Counted from the first letter of the stretch, positions 44,685 to 54,149 are shown. The stretch: 64,000 nucleotides of DNA from Corynebacterium lactis RW2-5 (GCF_001274895.1 NZ_CP006841.1:2356001-2420000), one strand, 5' to 3'. Notes: a model not told the origin generated them from the letters alone. Made by a program: numbers and translations.

Positions 44685-45945
44685 TGGCGATGGTCTCCAT
44701 CGCGGTAAGCAGGATGCGTTCCTGGGTCGGTCGTGCAATGAGCTGCACCGGCAACCCGGAAACAGGTTCCACGACGATTCCGGCCGGGAATCCAAGGTAG
44801 TTCCACGTTGAGGCGTAAGGGGTAAACCGCAGGTTGGATAGCAAGTTCACGATCCACGGCATGCGGTGCCACGCCCGGTTGCGCGGAGGGGTCTTAGCCA
44901 GGGCCGGGGTAATCAGGATGGTATCGCCCGGCAGCTCCCGCTCGATGCGAGCTCGGTCGCGCACCACCTGGCGGTCGTTGATAATGAAGCGCAGCGAGCG
45001 GCCGATGCGGGCGTGGATGCGGTTGCGCCACTCCAGGTGATCCGGGCGCGGACCGTAGCGGAGCTGGTCCGCCACACCTGCGGTCCAGCGCGCGAGCATC
45101 GGCAGTGGGTTCAGCGGATACGGCATCTTCTTCTCAGTGACGACGAAGCCGTTGTCCGCGAATACCTTTGCCGCCTGCTGGGCCGCGTCGACGTACTCCG
45201 GCGCCGCTTTCAGCCCGAAAACGGGCGCCGTGGTGTCCAGGCTGACGGCGAAGTTCTCAGGCAGCGTCTTCGCCGGGTTTTCCGCATCCACCAGGCCGTC
45301 GGTGAGCACCTTGGTGATCAGGCACAGGTCCTCGTTGTTGACCGTGAGCACGCCGTGGACCGACATGCCGAACCAGTCGGTACCGCCCACACGCCCCGGC
45401 ATGATTCCCGGAGTAGACTTCAGCGTCGACAGGCCGCAGCAGGCCGCGGGGATGCGCAGCGACCCCATGCCGTCGTTGCCCTGCGCGAACGGGACCATGC
45501 CCGCGGCGACAGCCGCCGCCGAACCTCCCGATGACCCGCCCGGGGTGTGGCCCGGCAGCGTCGGATTGTCGACAGTCAGCCCCGGCAGCGTCGTCGTACC
45601 CCACGTGCAGAACTGCGGGTTCACGGTAGTTCCCACGGCAATCGCGCCGGCGTTGGTCAGCTGGCGCACGAACGGGTTCTCCGGGACCGTGTTCTCCTTC
45701 AGGGAAAAAGGCACGCCTGCGAGCGGCAGCTGGGAGAGGTCCTCGCGCTGCTCAAGGTCCCGCGCCGCCTGCAGAGCGCGGCCCGCCCACACCTCGCGGA
45801 AAGCGTGAACCCCGCCGTCCAGCCTGCTAATCGCATCAAGGCTGCGCTGCACGCTGTCGACCGGGCTGAGCTTTCCCTCCCGGACCTGCGCCGCAATCTC
45901 GTGGACGGTGGGCAGGTCCCTAATGGCGGAAGTGTGAGAGGTCAT
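44665..45945 (-). CDS. Amidase-signature family hydrolase
   Basis: 426 residues. The Ser-cisSer-Lys triad is visible: Lys in FSLKENT (about residue 78), the Gly/Ser loop TPGGSSGGSAA and the nucleophile region GNDGMGSLRIPAACCG. In the last, the more usual GSDTGGSIRIPA is altered. Substrate unknown. It sits where M. tuberculosis has a DUF2342 zincin-like gene (between tilS and the PBP4 gene) and is co-directional with both neighbours. Confidence 0.85.
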   Translation of the reverse strand: MTSHTSAIRDLPTVHEIAAQVREGKLSPVDSVQRSLDAISRLDGGVHAFREVWAGRALQAARDLEQREDLSQLPLAGVPFSLKENTVPENPFVRQLTNAGAIAVGTTVNPQFCTWGTTTLPGLTVDNPTLPGHTPGGSSGGSAAAVAAGMVPFAQGNDGMGSLRIPAACCGLSTLKSTPGIMPGRVGGTDWFGMSVHGVLTVNNEDLCLITKVLTDGLVDAENPAKTLPENFAVSLDTTAPVFGLKAAPEYVDAAQQAAKVFADNGFVVTEKKMPYPLNPLPMLARWTAGVADQLRYGPRPDHLEWRNRIHARIGRSLRFIINDRQVVRDRARIERELPGDTILITPALAKTPPRNRAWHRMPWIVNLLSNLRFTPYASTWNYLGFPAGIVVEPVSGLPVQLIARPTQERILLTAMETIASGGRIV

Positions 45946-45993
45946 GGCGGATTCATCTCCTCGGGAAATTTTTCAGTGGCAAATGAATTCAGT

Positions 45994-47436
45994 CTAGATA
46001 TCCGCCAGTGCGCTCGCTGCCTTATCGGCCGCAGCGCGCGCAGGAAGTAGGCTCGCCTCGTTCGACAGCATCACGAAACTGAGCACCTGCCCCGACTTCG
46101 TCACCACGTAGCCAGCCAGCGCCGATGCCTTATTCAGGGTCCCCGTCTTCGCTCGAACGAGCCCCGCCCCGGAGCTATTTCCGAAGCGATCCGCCAGGGT
46201 CCCGGACACCCCCGCCACCGGGAGGCAGTCCAGAAGCGGGCGCAGCGCGTCCGTCACCGCCGCCTTTTTCTCTTCCGTCTCTCCGCTATCCCCTCCGCTT
46301 TCCGACGCCTCTTGCCCACTCCCCGGCCCAGCCGCCGCGGTCAGGACTTCCGAAAGATGCTTAGGCGTGACTCTGTTATCCGTGCTCAGCCCGCTCGAGT
46401 CGGCCAAGATAGCACCGTCGAGGCCGAAACCATGCTCGGCGAGGGTATCCCGCACAGCCGTTGCGGCGCCTGCGAAGGTCGGGGGCAGATTGCGGGCCAC
46501 CGCCAGCTCGCGGGCTATGGACTCTGCCAGGACGTTATCGCTGTAGAGCATCATGTCGCGAAGGCGCGTGTGCAACGGTGCCGACTGCACCGAGGCCACC
46601 ACGGTCGGCTCTACCGCCGGCAGCGCGACGCCGTCAGCGACATTTCCGCCCGCCTCGGTGCCGAGCTGGGCTGCCAGCACGCTCGCGATGTCCTCAGCCG
46701 GGGTGGCGCTGCGCGGGGAGTTTTCCTCCTTCGGGTCGATGCGACCCGCATCGATCATTGCGGGCTCGACGTCGGCGACGTATCCGTCGGCCAGCCCCTG
46801 CTTCTCCCAGGTGGAGTGGAAGGTCTCAGGAAACAGGGAGGTATCAACGTAGACCTTGCCCACGCCGTCCGGCATGGCTGCACGTACCTTCGCAGCCAGG
46901 TCCGCGACGGACGCGGCGTCGTGGAAGAACCCGTCCCCGTTAGCGCTCAGGGTCGGGTCGCCGGCACCCTGAATAACCACGTCCTTACTCTCTCCGTAGC
47001 GCAAGACCTTGGTCTCCACACGGTGGTCGTCGTCGATGCCGAGCAGCGCGGCGGCCGCCGTGAGGATTTTCAGCGACGAGGCCGGCATCGCCACGACCGA
47101 ATCGTCCTTGCCCCACAGCCTGGCGCCGGTCGTTGCATCGGAAACTACCGCGTGGAGCTGCCCGAAGCCCGTATCCGCAGTAGCACCGTCCATGGCGGCG
47201 GTGACTTTGGCGGCCAGGGTGTCGTCGGCAAGCGAGGAGCGGGCGGCGGTGACAGGAGAGGCCGCACGCTCGACGGCGGGGGCCGGCTGCACCTCAATCT
47301 GGCGATTGTTATACGAAATCAGCGCGAGTGCGCCACCGAGCGCGGCAAGAAGCACCACAAGGAGAATGGAGACCCATACTACCCAGCCCCGACGCGTACC
47401 GGACTGCGAATCGGCACTGCTCAAAGTGAAATGCAC
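45994..47436 (-). CDS. D-alanyl-D-alanine carboxypeptidase, PBP4/DacB type
   Basis: 480 residues from GTG 47436 (AAGGAAG upstream); a longer frame to 47550 lacks a ribosome site. N-terminal signal anchor (VVWVSILLVVLLAALGGALAL). Active-site motifs: SSLK (SxxK), SDN (SxN) and KTGT. Trims or opens peptidoglycan cross-links outside the membrane. Matches Rv3627c by position, next to ppa. A copy of the dispersed 11-mer is at 47223. Confidence 0.9.
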   Translation of the reverse strand: MHFTLSSADSQSGTRRGWVVWVSILLVVLLAALGGALALISYNNRQIEVQPAPAVERAASPVTAARSSLADDTLAAKVTAAMDGATADTGFGQLHAVVSDATTGARLWGKDDSVVAMPASSLKILTAAAALLGIDDDHRVETKVLRYGESKDVVIQGAGDPTLSANGDGFFHDAASVADLAAKVRAAMPDGVGKVYVDTSLFPETFHSTWEKQGLADGYVADVEPAMIDAGRIDPKEENSPRSATPAEDIASVLAAQLGTEAGGNVADGVALPAVEPTVVASVQSAPLHTRLRDMMLYSDNVLAESIARELAVARNLPPTFAGAATAVRDTLAEHGFGLDGAILADSSGLSTDNRVTPKHLSEVLTAAAGPGSGQEASESGGDSGETEEKKAAVTDALRPLLDCLPVAGVSGTLADRFGNSSGAGLVRAKTGTLNKASALAGYVVTKSGQVLSFVMLSNEASLLPARAAADKAASALADI

Positions 47437-47571
47437 CTGCTTCCTTATGCCTCGAGAGGTCGAGCAACCGGAGAAGGCGACTACATGCCGGGAGGGCAAA
47501 CGCTCTAGCGGGCGCGCATCGCCTAAGATGGCCGTCAGGGAATTGTACACCGATTATAAGGAGTCATCGCC

Positions 47572-48045
47572 GTGAGCGTTGAGGTCACTATTGAGATCCC
47601 GAAGGGTCAGCGCAACAAGTACGAAGTCGATCACGAGACCGGCAAGGTCTACCTCGACCGCTACCTGTTCACCCCCATGGCATACCCGGCCGACTACGGC
47701 TTCATCGATGGCACTCTGGGCGAGGACGGCGACCCGCTGGACGCACTGGTCATCCTGCCGGAGCCGGTATTCCCAGGCGTTATCGTCAAGGCCCGCCCGG
47801 TCGGTGTCTTCAAGATGACCGACGAGGCCGGCGGCGACGACAAGCTGCTCTGCGTCCTCGATGACGTCCGCTTCGAGGGCTACCAGGACATCTCCGACGT
47901 GTCTGACTTCGTCAAGGACGAGATCGAGCACTTCTTCGTCCACTACAAGGACCTGGAGCCGGGCAAGGAAGTTTCCGGTTCGGGCTGGGGCGACAAGGCT
48001 GAGGCCGAGAAGATCCTGGCTGAGGCTATCGAGCGCCACAAGTAG
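47572..48045 (+). CDS. ppa: Inorganic pyrophosphatase
   Basis: 157 residues, family I. GTG start with AAGGAG upstream. The signature DGDPLDALV with its metal-binding Asp residues is at about residue 61, and [14 protein letters not shown] precedes it. Pulls biosynthetic reactions forward by hydrolysing PPi. Divergent from the carboxypeptidase gene. Confidence 0.97.
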   Translation: MSVEVTIEIPKGQRNKYEVDHETGKVYLDRYLFTPMAYPADYGFIDGTLGEDGDPLDALVILPEPVFPGVIVKARPVGVFKMTDEAGGDDKLLCVLDDVRFEGYQDISDVSDFVKDEIEHFFVHYKDLEPGKEVSGSGWGDKAEAEKILAEAIERHK

Positions 48046-48070
48046 TAACCGGGGCGGCGCGGCGCATGCC

Positions 48071-48101
48071 GTGCAAGAGGTGCAAGAGGTGCAAGAGGTG
48101 C
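48071..48101. repeat. Tandem 9-base repeat, GTGCAAGAG x3
   Basis: Three exact copies of GTGCAAGAG plus a partial GTGC, beginning 25 bp after the ppa stop and ending 16 bp before the palindromic element. Confidence 0.9.
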
Positions 48102-48117
48102 CGCGCCCAACTTTTGA

Positions 48118-48183
48118 TTTTTGCCAGCTTTTTGTAGGAAGTAAGCCACTTTTCGGCGCTACTTCCTACAAAAAGCTGGCAAA
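48118..48183. repeat. Long palindromic element, copy 2
   Basis: Arms of at least 24 bases (48120-48143 and 48160-48183) match those of copy 1 (22972-23039); the outer Ts extend the left side to 48118. The 16-base loop again starts AGCC but differs further in. It lies between ppa and the rhodanese gene. The arms end AAAA on the plus strand, so it is not a typical terminator. Confidence 0.85.
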
Positions 48184-48307
48184 TTTTTTACGGTTTGTTT
48201 TCCGGCGTGCTCGCCTAGCCCGGGCCATTGCCTTAAGCCCCGAATCGCAGCAGTGCCACCTCCATCGCCGCGCCATACCAACGATGCCGCGCGTATAGTG
48301 ACGCACT

Positions 48308-48601
48308 ATGGAAACCGTATCTGTAACTGAAGTACCCGCAGGCGCCCAGCTCATCGATGTTCGTTCCCAGATGGAGTGGGACGACGGTCACGCCGTCGGC
48401 GCTACCCACATCCCGATGGAGGAGATTCCATCCCGTTATGGCGAGTTGGACCTCGACTCGGATATTTACCTGATGTGCCGCTCCGGAGGCCGCGCCTCCC
48501 AGGTCGCTGACTGGCTGGAGAAGAACGGCATCGACACCATCGTCGTCCGCGGCGGAATGATCGATTGGGAGCACTTCGGCCTGCCGATGGAAAAGGCATA
48601 G
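48308..48601 (+). CDS. Single-domain rhodanese-like protein
   Basis: 97 residues. One rhodanese fold with the active-site loop CRSGGRA (Cys at about residue 58) and DVRSQMEWDDGHAVGATHIPM. Such proteins move sulfur between thiols or act as redox or phosphate-like enzymes. It stands alone between ppa and the MarR gene. There is no strong ribosome site before the ATG. Confidence 0.9.
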   Translation: METVSVTEVPAGAQLIDVRSQMEWDDGHAVGATHIPMEEIPSRYGELDLDSDIYLMCRSGGRASQVADWLEKNGIDTIVVRGGMIDWEHFGLPMEKA

Positions 48602-48753
48602 CCTTTTCGGATACTTCTGGATTCTCCCAGCCTCTTTTGGAAGGGGCCGGAACTTCCCGGGCTACCCCATCCAACTTTATCCCTTTCAGCGCGGCGTGCA
48701 GCGCCTTCCAGACCTTGCACATCGCGCTGAACTCTACAAAGACGTTAAAATAA

Positions 48754-48767
48754 TTGGGCGTGCCCAA
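48754..48767. promoter_or_regulatory. Palindromic operator candidate before the MarR gene
   Basis: TTGGGC-GT-GCCCAA, a perfect dyad, followed by CTATTGAATA and CTATTCGATAG. It lies 37-50 bp upstream of the MarR-family start; MarR proteins usually bind such dyads to repress their own operon. Confidence 0.45.
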
Positions 48768-48803
48768 CTATTGAATACACAGCTATTCGATAGCATTGGA
48801 AGC

Positions 48804-49469
48804 ATGTCTGATTCCCCTGCCTCAAAGTCGATCAAGGCATCTCGCACCAAGAAGCCCAAATCCGCGGCCAAGCGCCCCGGCACTGCCACGGGCTCCGACT
48901 CCCCCATGGCCCCGAGTGCCCTGCGCAAGTCTGCGTCCTGGTGCCTTTCGTATCTCGATGCCGCTGTTCGGGAGAGTGTCAACGCAACGCTCTCTCGCAC
49001 TAACATCGAAAGCCTGTCCCTGCGCGGTTACTGGGTTCTGGAAGCTATCGCCGACGGCGACGGGCTCGCCCAAACCGAACTGAGCTGCGCCCTCAGCATG
49101 GATCGCTCCGACATGGTCCGCCTCATCGATTCTCTGGAAAAGGCCGGCCTAGTCATCCGCACGCGCGATATCAACGACCGCCGGCGCCAGCTCATTTCGC
49201 TCACCGTGGACGGAGACACCGCCCGCTCATCGCTGCGCCGCTCCCTCCGTCGAGCCGAGCGCACCGCCGTCGCTTCCTGCCCCGCCGAGGTGCGCTCCCT
49301 CCTGTCTTCGCTTGCCGACGTCCCCTCGGCCCCCATCGACCCGGAGCAGCCTGCGGCGTCCAAGGAGCCATCCGCTCCGGAAGAGGCTACGGTGCTGACC
49401 GAGACAAAGCCCAAGAAGCAGAAGAAAAAGAAGAAGGGCAAGAAGAAAAAGAAGGGTGACGGAAAGTGA
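48804..49469 (+). CDS. MarR-family regulator with poly-lysine C-terminal tail
   Basis: 221 residues from ATG 48804 (GGAAG upstream). A basic N-terminal stretch of about 45 residues is followed by the winged-helix MarR domain (LRGYWVLEAIADGDGLAQTELSCAL..., DMVRLIDSLEKAGLVIRTRD, DRRRQLISLT). An acidic Pro/Ala/Glu linker then leads to a tail in which 14 of the last 20 residues are Lys. The TGA overlaps the GTG of the next gene, so the two are translationally coupled. Likely represses its own operon, probably through the dyad at 48754. A copy of the dispersed 11-mer is at 49310. Confidence 0.85.
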   Translation: MSDSPASKSIKASRTKKPKSAAKRPGTATGSDSPMAPSALRKSASWCLSYLDAAVRESVNATLSRTNIESLSLRGYWVLEAIADGDGLAQTELSCALSMDRSDMVRLIDSLEKAGLVIRTRDINDRRRQLISLTVDGDTARSSLRRSLRRAERTAVASCPAEVRSLLSSLADVPSAPIDPEQPAASKEPSAPEEATVLTETKPKKQKKKKKGKKKKKGDGK

Positions 49470-52400
49470 GTACCGGCGCGGACTCGAACGCGATTGAGAA
49501 AAAGTTTTTGCGCGCATCCGCCAATCCCTCGGAGCGCACCCTCATTGACATTCTGCGGTCCACTGCTCGCCGCTACCCGGATGCTGCCGCCATCGACGAC
49601 GGCGACGCCGTAGTCACCTATTCCGACCTCCTCCACGAGATTGATGTCACCGCCAACTGGCTGTTTGAACAGGGCATTCGCCGCGGTGATCGCATTGGCG
49701 TGAGGATGCCGTCGGGAAGCCGAGAGCTGTACGTGGCAATCCTGTCGATTATGGCGGCGGGGGCTGCGTACGTGCCGGTCGATGCGGACGATCCGGACGA
49801 GCGGGCGGAGATGGTCTTCGGAGAGGCGCAGATCGCGGGGTATTTCGATGCCGATGGGCTGCACCTTACCGGCCGCGCGGGGGACACCGCGGTCCACACC
49901 GGCGAGCCCTTCCTCGACCAGTCCCCTTCCCCGGACGACGACTGCTGGATTATCTTCACATCAGGCTCGACGGGCAAGCCGAAGGGCGTGGCGGTCACGC
50001 ACCGCAGTGCCGCGGCGTTCGTCGATGCGGAGGCCCGCTGGTTCCTGGTCAACCACCCCGAGGGACCTCTAGGGCCGGACGACCGAGTGCTGGCCGGGCT
50101 GTCGGTGGCATTTGACGCCTCCTGCGAGGAGATGTGGCTGGCCTGGAGAAACGGCGCCTGCCTAGTACCGGCGCCGCGCTCCCTGGTGCGATCCGGAGTC
50201 GATCTGGGCCCCTGGCTGATTTCTCGCCACATCACTGCCGTGTCGACCGTCCCAACCCTGGCTGGTCTTTGGCCAGCCGAGGCTTTGGACAGCGTCCGCC
50301 TGCTGATCGTCGGAGGCGAGGCGTGCCCGCAGGAGCTGGTCGACCGCCTCTCCACCCCGGAGCGCGAGATGTGGAACACCTACGGCCCCACTGAGGCGAC
50401 GGTTGTGGCCTCCGGCATCCAACTGCACCCCGGAAAACCCGTGACCATCGGCTTTCCGCTGGACGGCTGGGACCTGACCGTCATCGACGAGGAGGGCAAC
50501 CCGGTCCCTCCAGGCACCAAGGGTGAGCTGGTCATCGGCGGAGTGGGCCTGGCCCGCTACCTGGACCCGGCGAAGGACACCGAGAAGTACGCACCGCTGC
50601 CCGCCCTCGGCTGGGAGCGCGCGTACCGTACCGGCGACCACGTCATCATGGACGAGGCCGGGTTGTACTTCGCTGGCCGCGTCGACGATCAGGTGAAGAT
50701 CGGCGGACGCCGCATCGAACTCGGCGAGGTCGAGGCCCACCTGGCCGCACTGCCCGGCGCGACGCAGGCGACCGTCGTTGTGCAGAAGACCGGCGCGGGC
50801 GACTCCGTCCTGGTCGGCTACGTCGGCGCGGGCGGCGACGCGGGCTCGATGGACCACGACGAGTGCATGGCCATACTCCGCGACGCCATGCCCGCCCCGA
50901 TGGTGCCGCGCCTGCACATCATGGACGAACTGCCCGTGCGCACCTCTGGCAAGGTGGATAAGGCTGCGCTACCGTGGCCGCTGCCTGCCGCCCCTTCCGC
51001 GGATACCGAGGGGATGACGCCCGTTGAGGCATGGTTGTCGGGAATCTGGTCGGAGGTCCTGTCCGTCCCGCAGCCGGGCCCGGCGTCCGACTTCTTCGCC
51101 CTCGGCGGCACCTCTCTGGCCGCAGCAGGCGTGGTCGCCCGTATCCGCGAGCGCGCCCCGCAGGTCGCCGTACGCGATCTCTATGACCACCCTCGCCTGG
51201 GAAGGCTCGCCGAAGAGCTCGTCTCCCGGGGGCTTGTCGACGACTCCGTCGCTGGTGACGCCGCGTCCTCTACCGGCGAGGAAATACCCGAACCCACTCC
51301 GGTATCCCGGGGCACCCGCTGGGCGCAGGTGGCGCTCATGGTTCCGATTCAATGGGCTCGTGGCGTGCGCTGGGTTACCTGGCTGGCGATTGCGAACTGG
51401 GCTCTCGGTGGTCCGTTGGCGCTGCCGGGTTGGGCTGTCGCGCTGCTTGGAGTCCTGTTCCTGACACCGCTTGGAGTGATGCCTGTCAATGCTCTGCTGA
51501 CTCGGGCCCTGACGTCCTCGGTACGCCCTGGCGACTTCCCGCGCGGCGGCTCCGTGCACTTGAGACTCTGGGCCGCCGAGCGATTGGCGGAATCGTCCGG
51601 AGTCCGCTCCGTTGCGGGCGCGCCCTTTGTGCTCTGGTACGCGAGGATGCTCGGCGCGTCGATAGGCAAGGGTGTGAATTTGCATTCACTGCCGCCGGTG
51701 ACGGGCCTGGTGAGACTTGACGACTACTGCTCCATCGAGCCGGAGGTCGACCTGTCGGGCTACTGGGTCGACGGCGATACGGTGCACGTCGGCGAGATTT
51801 CCGTGGGTGCGCATGCGCGAGTCGGTGCCCGCTCTACCCTGCTGCCGGGCACACGGATTGGCCAGAGCGCGCACATCGAGGCGGGCTCGACCGTCACCGG
51901 CGAGAAGAAGGTCAAGGCGGGCGCGCGCTGGTCGGGCTCGCCGGCGCGCAAGGTCGGGCGTTCCAAGCACCGCTTCCCGGAGCAGCTGCCACCGTCGGCA
52001 CGCGGCTGGGTCGCGGTGTACGCAGCGACGGCTGTGCTGCTTGCGCTGGTTCCGCTGGCATCACTGCTGGCCATGGCCGCGCTGCTCGGCTGGGCGACGG
52101 ATGCAGGGGCCTTTGGCGCTGAGACAGCCGAGTGGGAGCTGAGCTCTGCGCTCGTCAGCGCACTGGCCTGGGTTCCTGCCGCAACCTTGGCGGGCATAAT
52201 CGTCTACGCAGCCCTCACCCTGGTACTGGTGCGACTGTTCAGCCTGGGACTGCGCGCCGGCGTTCACCCGGTGCGCTCGAGAATCGGCTGGCAGGCCTGG
52301 GCGACAATCCGGCTCATGGATGCCGCCCGCGTCGACCTCTTTCTCATCTATGCCTCACTGCTGACCCCGAATTGGTTGCGCGCGCTCGGTGCCCGCATCG

Positions 52401-53473
52401 GCCACGATACGGAGATCTCCACCGCAGTCGCGATTCCGAAGTTGATGCAGGTAAAAGAGGAATCCTTCCTCGCTGACGACACCATGGTCGCAGGCTACGA
52501 GCTCGGCGGTGGGTGGATGCTTATCGACGATTCCAAGATTGGCAAACGGGCCTTCCTCGGCAACTCGGGCATCACCTTGCCCGGGCGCAAGCTGGCGAAG
52601 AACTCATTGGTTGCAGTGCTATCGTCCACGCCGAAGAAAACCAAGTCCGGTTCGAACTGGTGGGGATCTCCGCCGGAGAGGCTCCGCCGCGTTACCAATG
52701 TTGGCTCGGACGAGTCCGCACAGACGTACCGCCCGACCACGGGACTGAAAGTTGCCCGCGGCGTCGTGGAGACGCTGCGCATCCTGGCCCCGATGACATC
52801 CCTGGCGCTGGCGGTGGCCACCTTGGCCGGAATGCAGTGGATCGGCGAGGCGGCGTTGACTCTTGCGATGGGATTCCGGGGTGCCGAAGATACCATGGGA
52901 ATCGCGTTTGCCCTGCTGGTTACGCTCGCCCTGACTCCCCTGGTGTTCCTGCTCGCCGGCATCCTGGGCCTTGCGGTGACAGTGGCCGCGAAGTGGGTGT
53001 GCGTCGGCAAGCATCGCACGGGCGAGTCCCCGCTGTGGAGTAGGTTCGTGTGGCTCAATGAGCTTCAGGACACCTTCGTGGAGATGGTCGCCGCGCCGTG
53101 GTACCTGAACCCGGCGATGGCGACCGGAGGGGCGTCGCGCGCGATGCGTCTGCTGGGTGCGAAGATTGGCCACGGAGTGTGGCTGGAGAGCTACTGGCTG
53201 CCGGAGACGGACCTGGTGGTTATCGAACGCGGCGCGACCGTCGGGCGCGGTTGCGTGGTTCAGACCCACCTTTTCACCGACCGCGTGATGACTCTCGACG
53301 AGGTTCACATCGGCCGCGGCGCCGTACTGGGGCCGCACTCGGTGGTGCTGCCGGCATCGGTGCTGGGCGCGGGCGCGCGGGTGGAGCCGGGGTCGCTGGT
53401 GATGCGCGGCGATCACGTTCCGGCGCACACGGCCTGGCGTGGCAATCCAATCGAGCCGAAGGCTGCGAAGTAG
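49466..53473 (+). CDS. Pls/PosA-type NRPS-like membrane synthetase
   Basis: 1335 residues. An adenylation domain (residues 20-505) has FTSGSTGKPKG, FDASCEEMW (Asp for the amino group), NTYGPTEATV and the catalytic Lys in RTSGKVDKAAL. A peptidyl-carrier domain (about 520-590) has LGGTSL. The rest alternates transmembrane segments with left-handed beta-helix (hexapeptide) regions, the layout of the Pls/PosA family, which includes epsilon-poly-lysine synthetase. No condensation or thioesterase domain of the normal kind. The product is unknown; an amino acid (possibly basic) is activated and polymerised or attached near the membrane. GTG start overlapping the MarR stop. A copy of the dispersed 11-mer is at 53002. 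Confidence 0.85.
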   Translation: MSTGADSNAIEKKFLRASANPSERTLIDILRSTARRYPDAAAIDDGDAVVTYSDLLHEIDVTANWLFEQGIRRGDRIGVRMPSGSRELYVAILSIMAAGAAYVPVDADDPDERAEMVFGEAQIAGYFDADGLHLTGRAGDTAVHTGEPFLDQSPSPDDDCWIIFTSGSTGKPKGVAVTHRSAAAFVDAEARWFLVNHPEGPLGPDDRVLAGLSVAFDASCEEMWLAWRNGACLVPAPRSLVRSGVDLGPWLISRHITAVSTVPTLAGLWPAEALDSVRLLIVGGEACPQELVDRLSTPEREMWNTYGPTEATVVASGIQLHPGKPVTIGFPLDGWDLTVIDEEGNPVPPGTKGELVIGGVGLARYLDPAKDTEKYAPLPALGWERAYRTGDHVIMDEAGLYFAGRVDDQVKIGGRRIELGEVEAHLAALPGATQATVVVQKTGAGDSVLVGYVGAGGDAGSMDHDECMAILRDAMPAPMVPRLHIMDELPVRTSGKVDKAALPWPLPAAPSADTEGMTPVEAWLSGIWSEVLSVPQPGPASDFFALGGTSLAAAGVVARIRERAPQVAVRDLYDHPRLGRLAEELVSRGLVDDSVAGDAASSTGEEIPEPTPVSRGTRWAQVALMVPIQWARGVRWVTWLAIANWALGGPLALPGWAVALLGVLFLTPLGVMPVNALLTRALTSSVRPGDFPRGGSVHLRLWAAERLAESSGVRSVAGAPFVLWYARMLGASIGKGVNLHSLPPVTGLVRLDDYCSIEPEVDLSGYWVDGDTVHVGEISVGAHARVGARSTLLPGTRIGQSAHIEAGSTVTGEKKVKAGARWSGSPARKVGRSKHRFPEQLPPSARGWVAVYAATAVLLALVPLASLLAMAALLGWATDAGAFGAETAEWELSSALVSALAWVPAATLAGIIVYAALTLVLVRLFSLGLRAGVHPVRSRIGWQAWATIRLMDAARVDLFLIYASLLTPNWLRALGARIGHDTEISTAVAIPKLMQVKEESFLADDTMVAGYELGGGWMLIDDSKIGKRAFLGNSGITLPGRKLAKNSLVAVLSSTPKKTKSGSNWWGSPPERLRRVTNVGSDESAQTYRPTTGLKVARGVVETLRILAPMTSLALAVATLAGMQWIGEAALTLAMGFRGAEDTMGIAFALLVTLALTPLVFLLAGILGLAVTVAAKWVCVGKHRTGESPLWSRFVWLNELQDTFVEMVAAPWYLNPAMATGGASRAMRLLGAKIGHGVWLESYWLPETDLVVIERGATVGRGCVVQTHLFTDRVMTLDEVHIGRGAVLGPHSVVLPASVLGAGARVEPGSLVMRGDHVPAHTAWRGNPIEPKAAK

Positions 53474-54088
53474 GGGGAGCGCTGCGGCCGTCGCCCACAA
53501 CAGCGCCCCACCTTCGACATAGTCGACGCGAACCCCGGCCCCGGCGGCGCGTGGCGCCACCGCTGGGATTCCCTGACCATGGAGACGGTCAACAACATCT
53601 ACGACCTTCCCGGCATGCCCCAGGCCGAAGCCCCACCAGAGGCCAAGGCCTCGACCACATTGATTGACTACTTCGGGAAGTTCGAAAAGCGCGTCCGCGA
53701 GGGCCTGCCGCCACAGTCGGTGGTGTCGGTGACCGGACTCGGCTGGAATCCCTAGCTCGTCGATGCCCGCGAGCGCGGCGTCCTAGTCCCCCACCCGATG
53801 TTTGAGTGCACGGACTCAACCGGCGTGATCATCGCCGACGGGGAGCACCTGGACTTCGATGCCGTCAATTTCGGCACCGGGTTTCGCTGGGAGATGCGCC
53901 ACCTTAGACCGCTGCATCTTTGCGACGAAGCCGGCGGCATCCTCATGGATCCACCGCAGGTCGTCGCCGATCCTCGCATCTTCCTCGTTGGCTACGGCCC
54001 ATCGGCCTCTACCGTCGGAGCCAATCGCGCCAGTCGCGATGCCGCGAATTCAATCCGTCGCCAGATGAAGGCCCGGGCCCGCCCCTAA
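53474..54088 (+). pseudogene. Remnant of an FAD-dependent (CzcO-like) monooxygenase
   Basis: One frame reads FDIVDANPGPGGAWRHRWDSL from about 53515, typical of the first third of flavin monooxygenases, but the N-terminal FAD-binding GxGxxG segment is missing because the preceding synthetase gene ends at 53473. The frame meets an in-frame TAG at 53753-53755 (after GLGWNP) and then continues to 54088 with NFGTGFRWEMRHLRPL and FLVGYGPSASTVGANRASRDAA, the family C-terminus. So the gene is 5'-truncated, centrally shortened and carries a nonsense codon. I see no insertion element that caused this. Confidence 0.75.
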
Positions 54089-54095
54089 CCCACAA

Positions 54096-54111
54096 GTTTT
54101 CGCGAGAAAAC
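54096..54111. promoter_or_regulatory. Dyad upstream of the acyl-CoA ligase
   Basis: GTTTTC-GCGA-GAAAAC, perfect six-base arms, about 40-55 bp before the ligase start. An operator or part of the promoter; TTTACT at about 54134 could be the -10. Confidence 0.35.
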
Positions 54112-54149
54112 CCTCACTTTTTTGTTTTCAAACATTTACTCTTGTGGGC

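Noticed and set aside
48071-48101. Triple 9-base repeat as the start of a CRISPR or iteron array
   Set aside because: The units are directly adjacent, with no spacers, and only three copies are present; there is no replication gene nearby.
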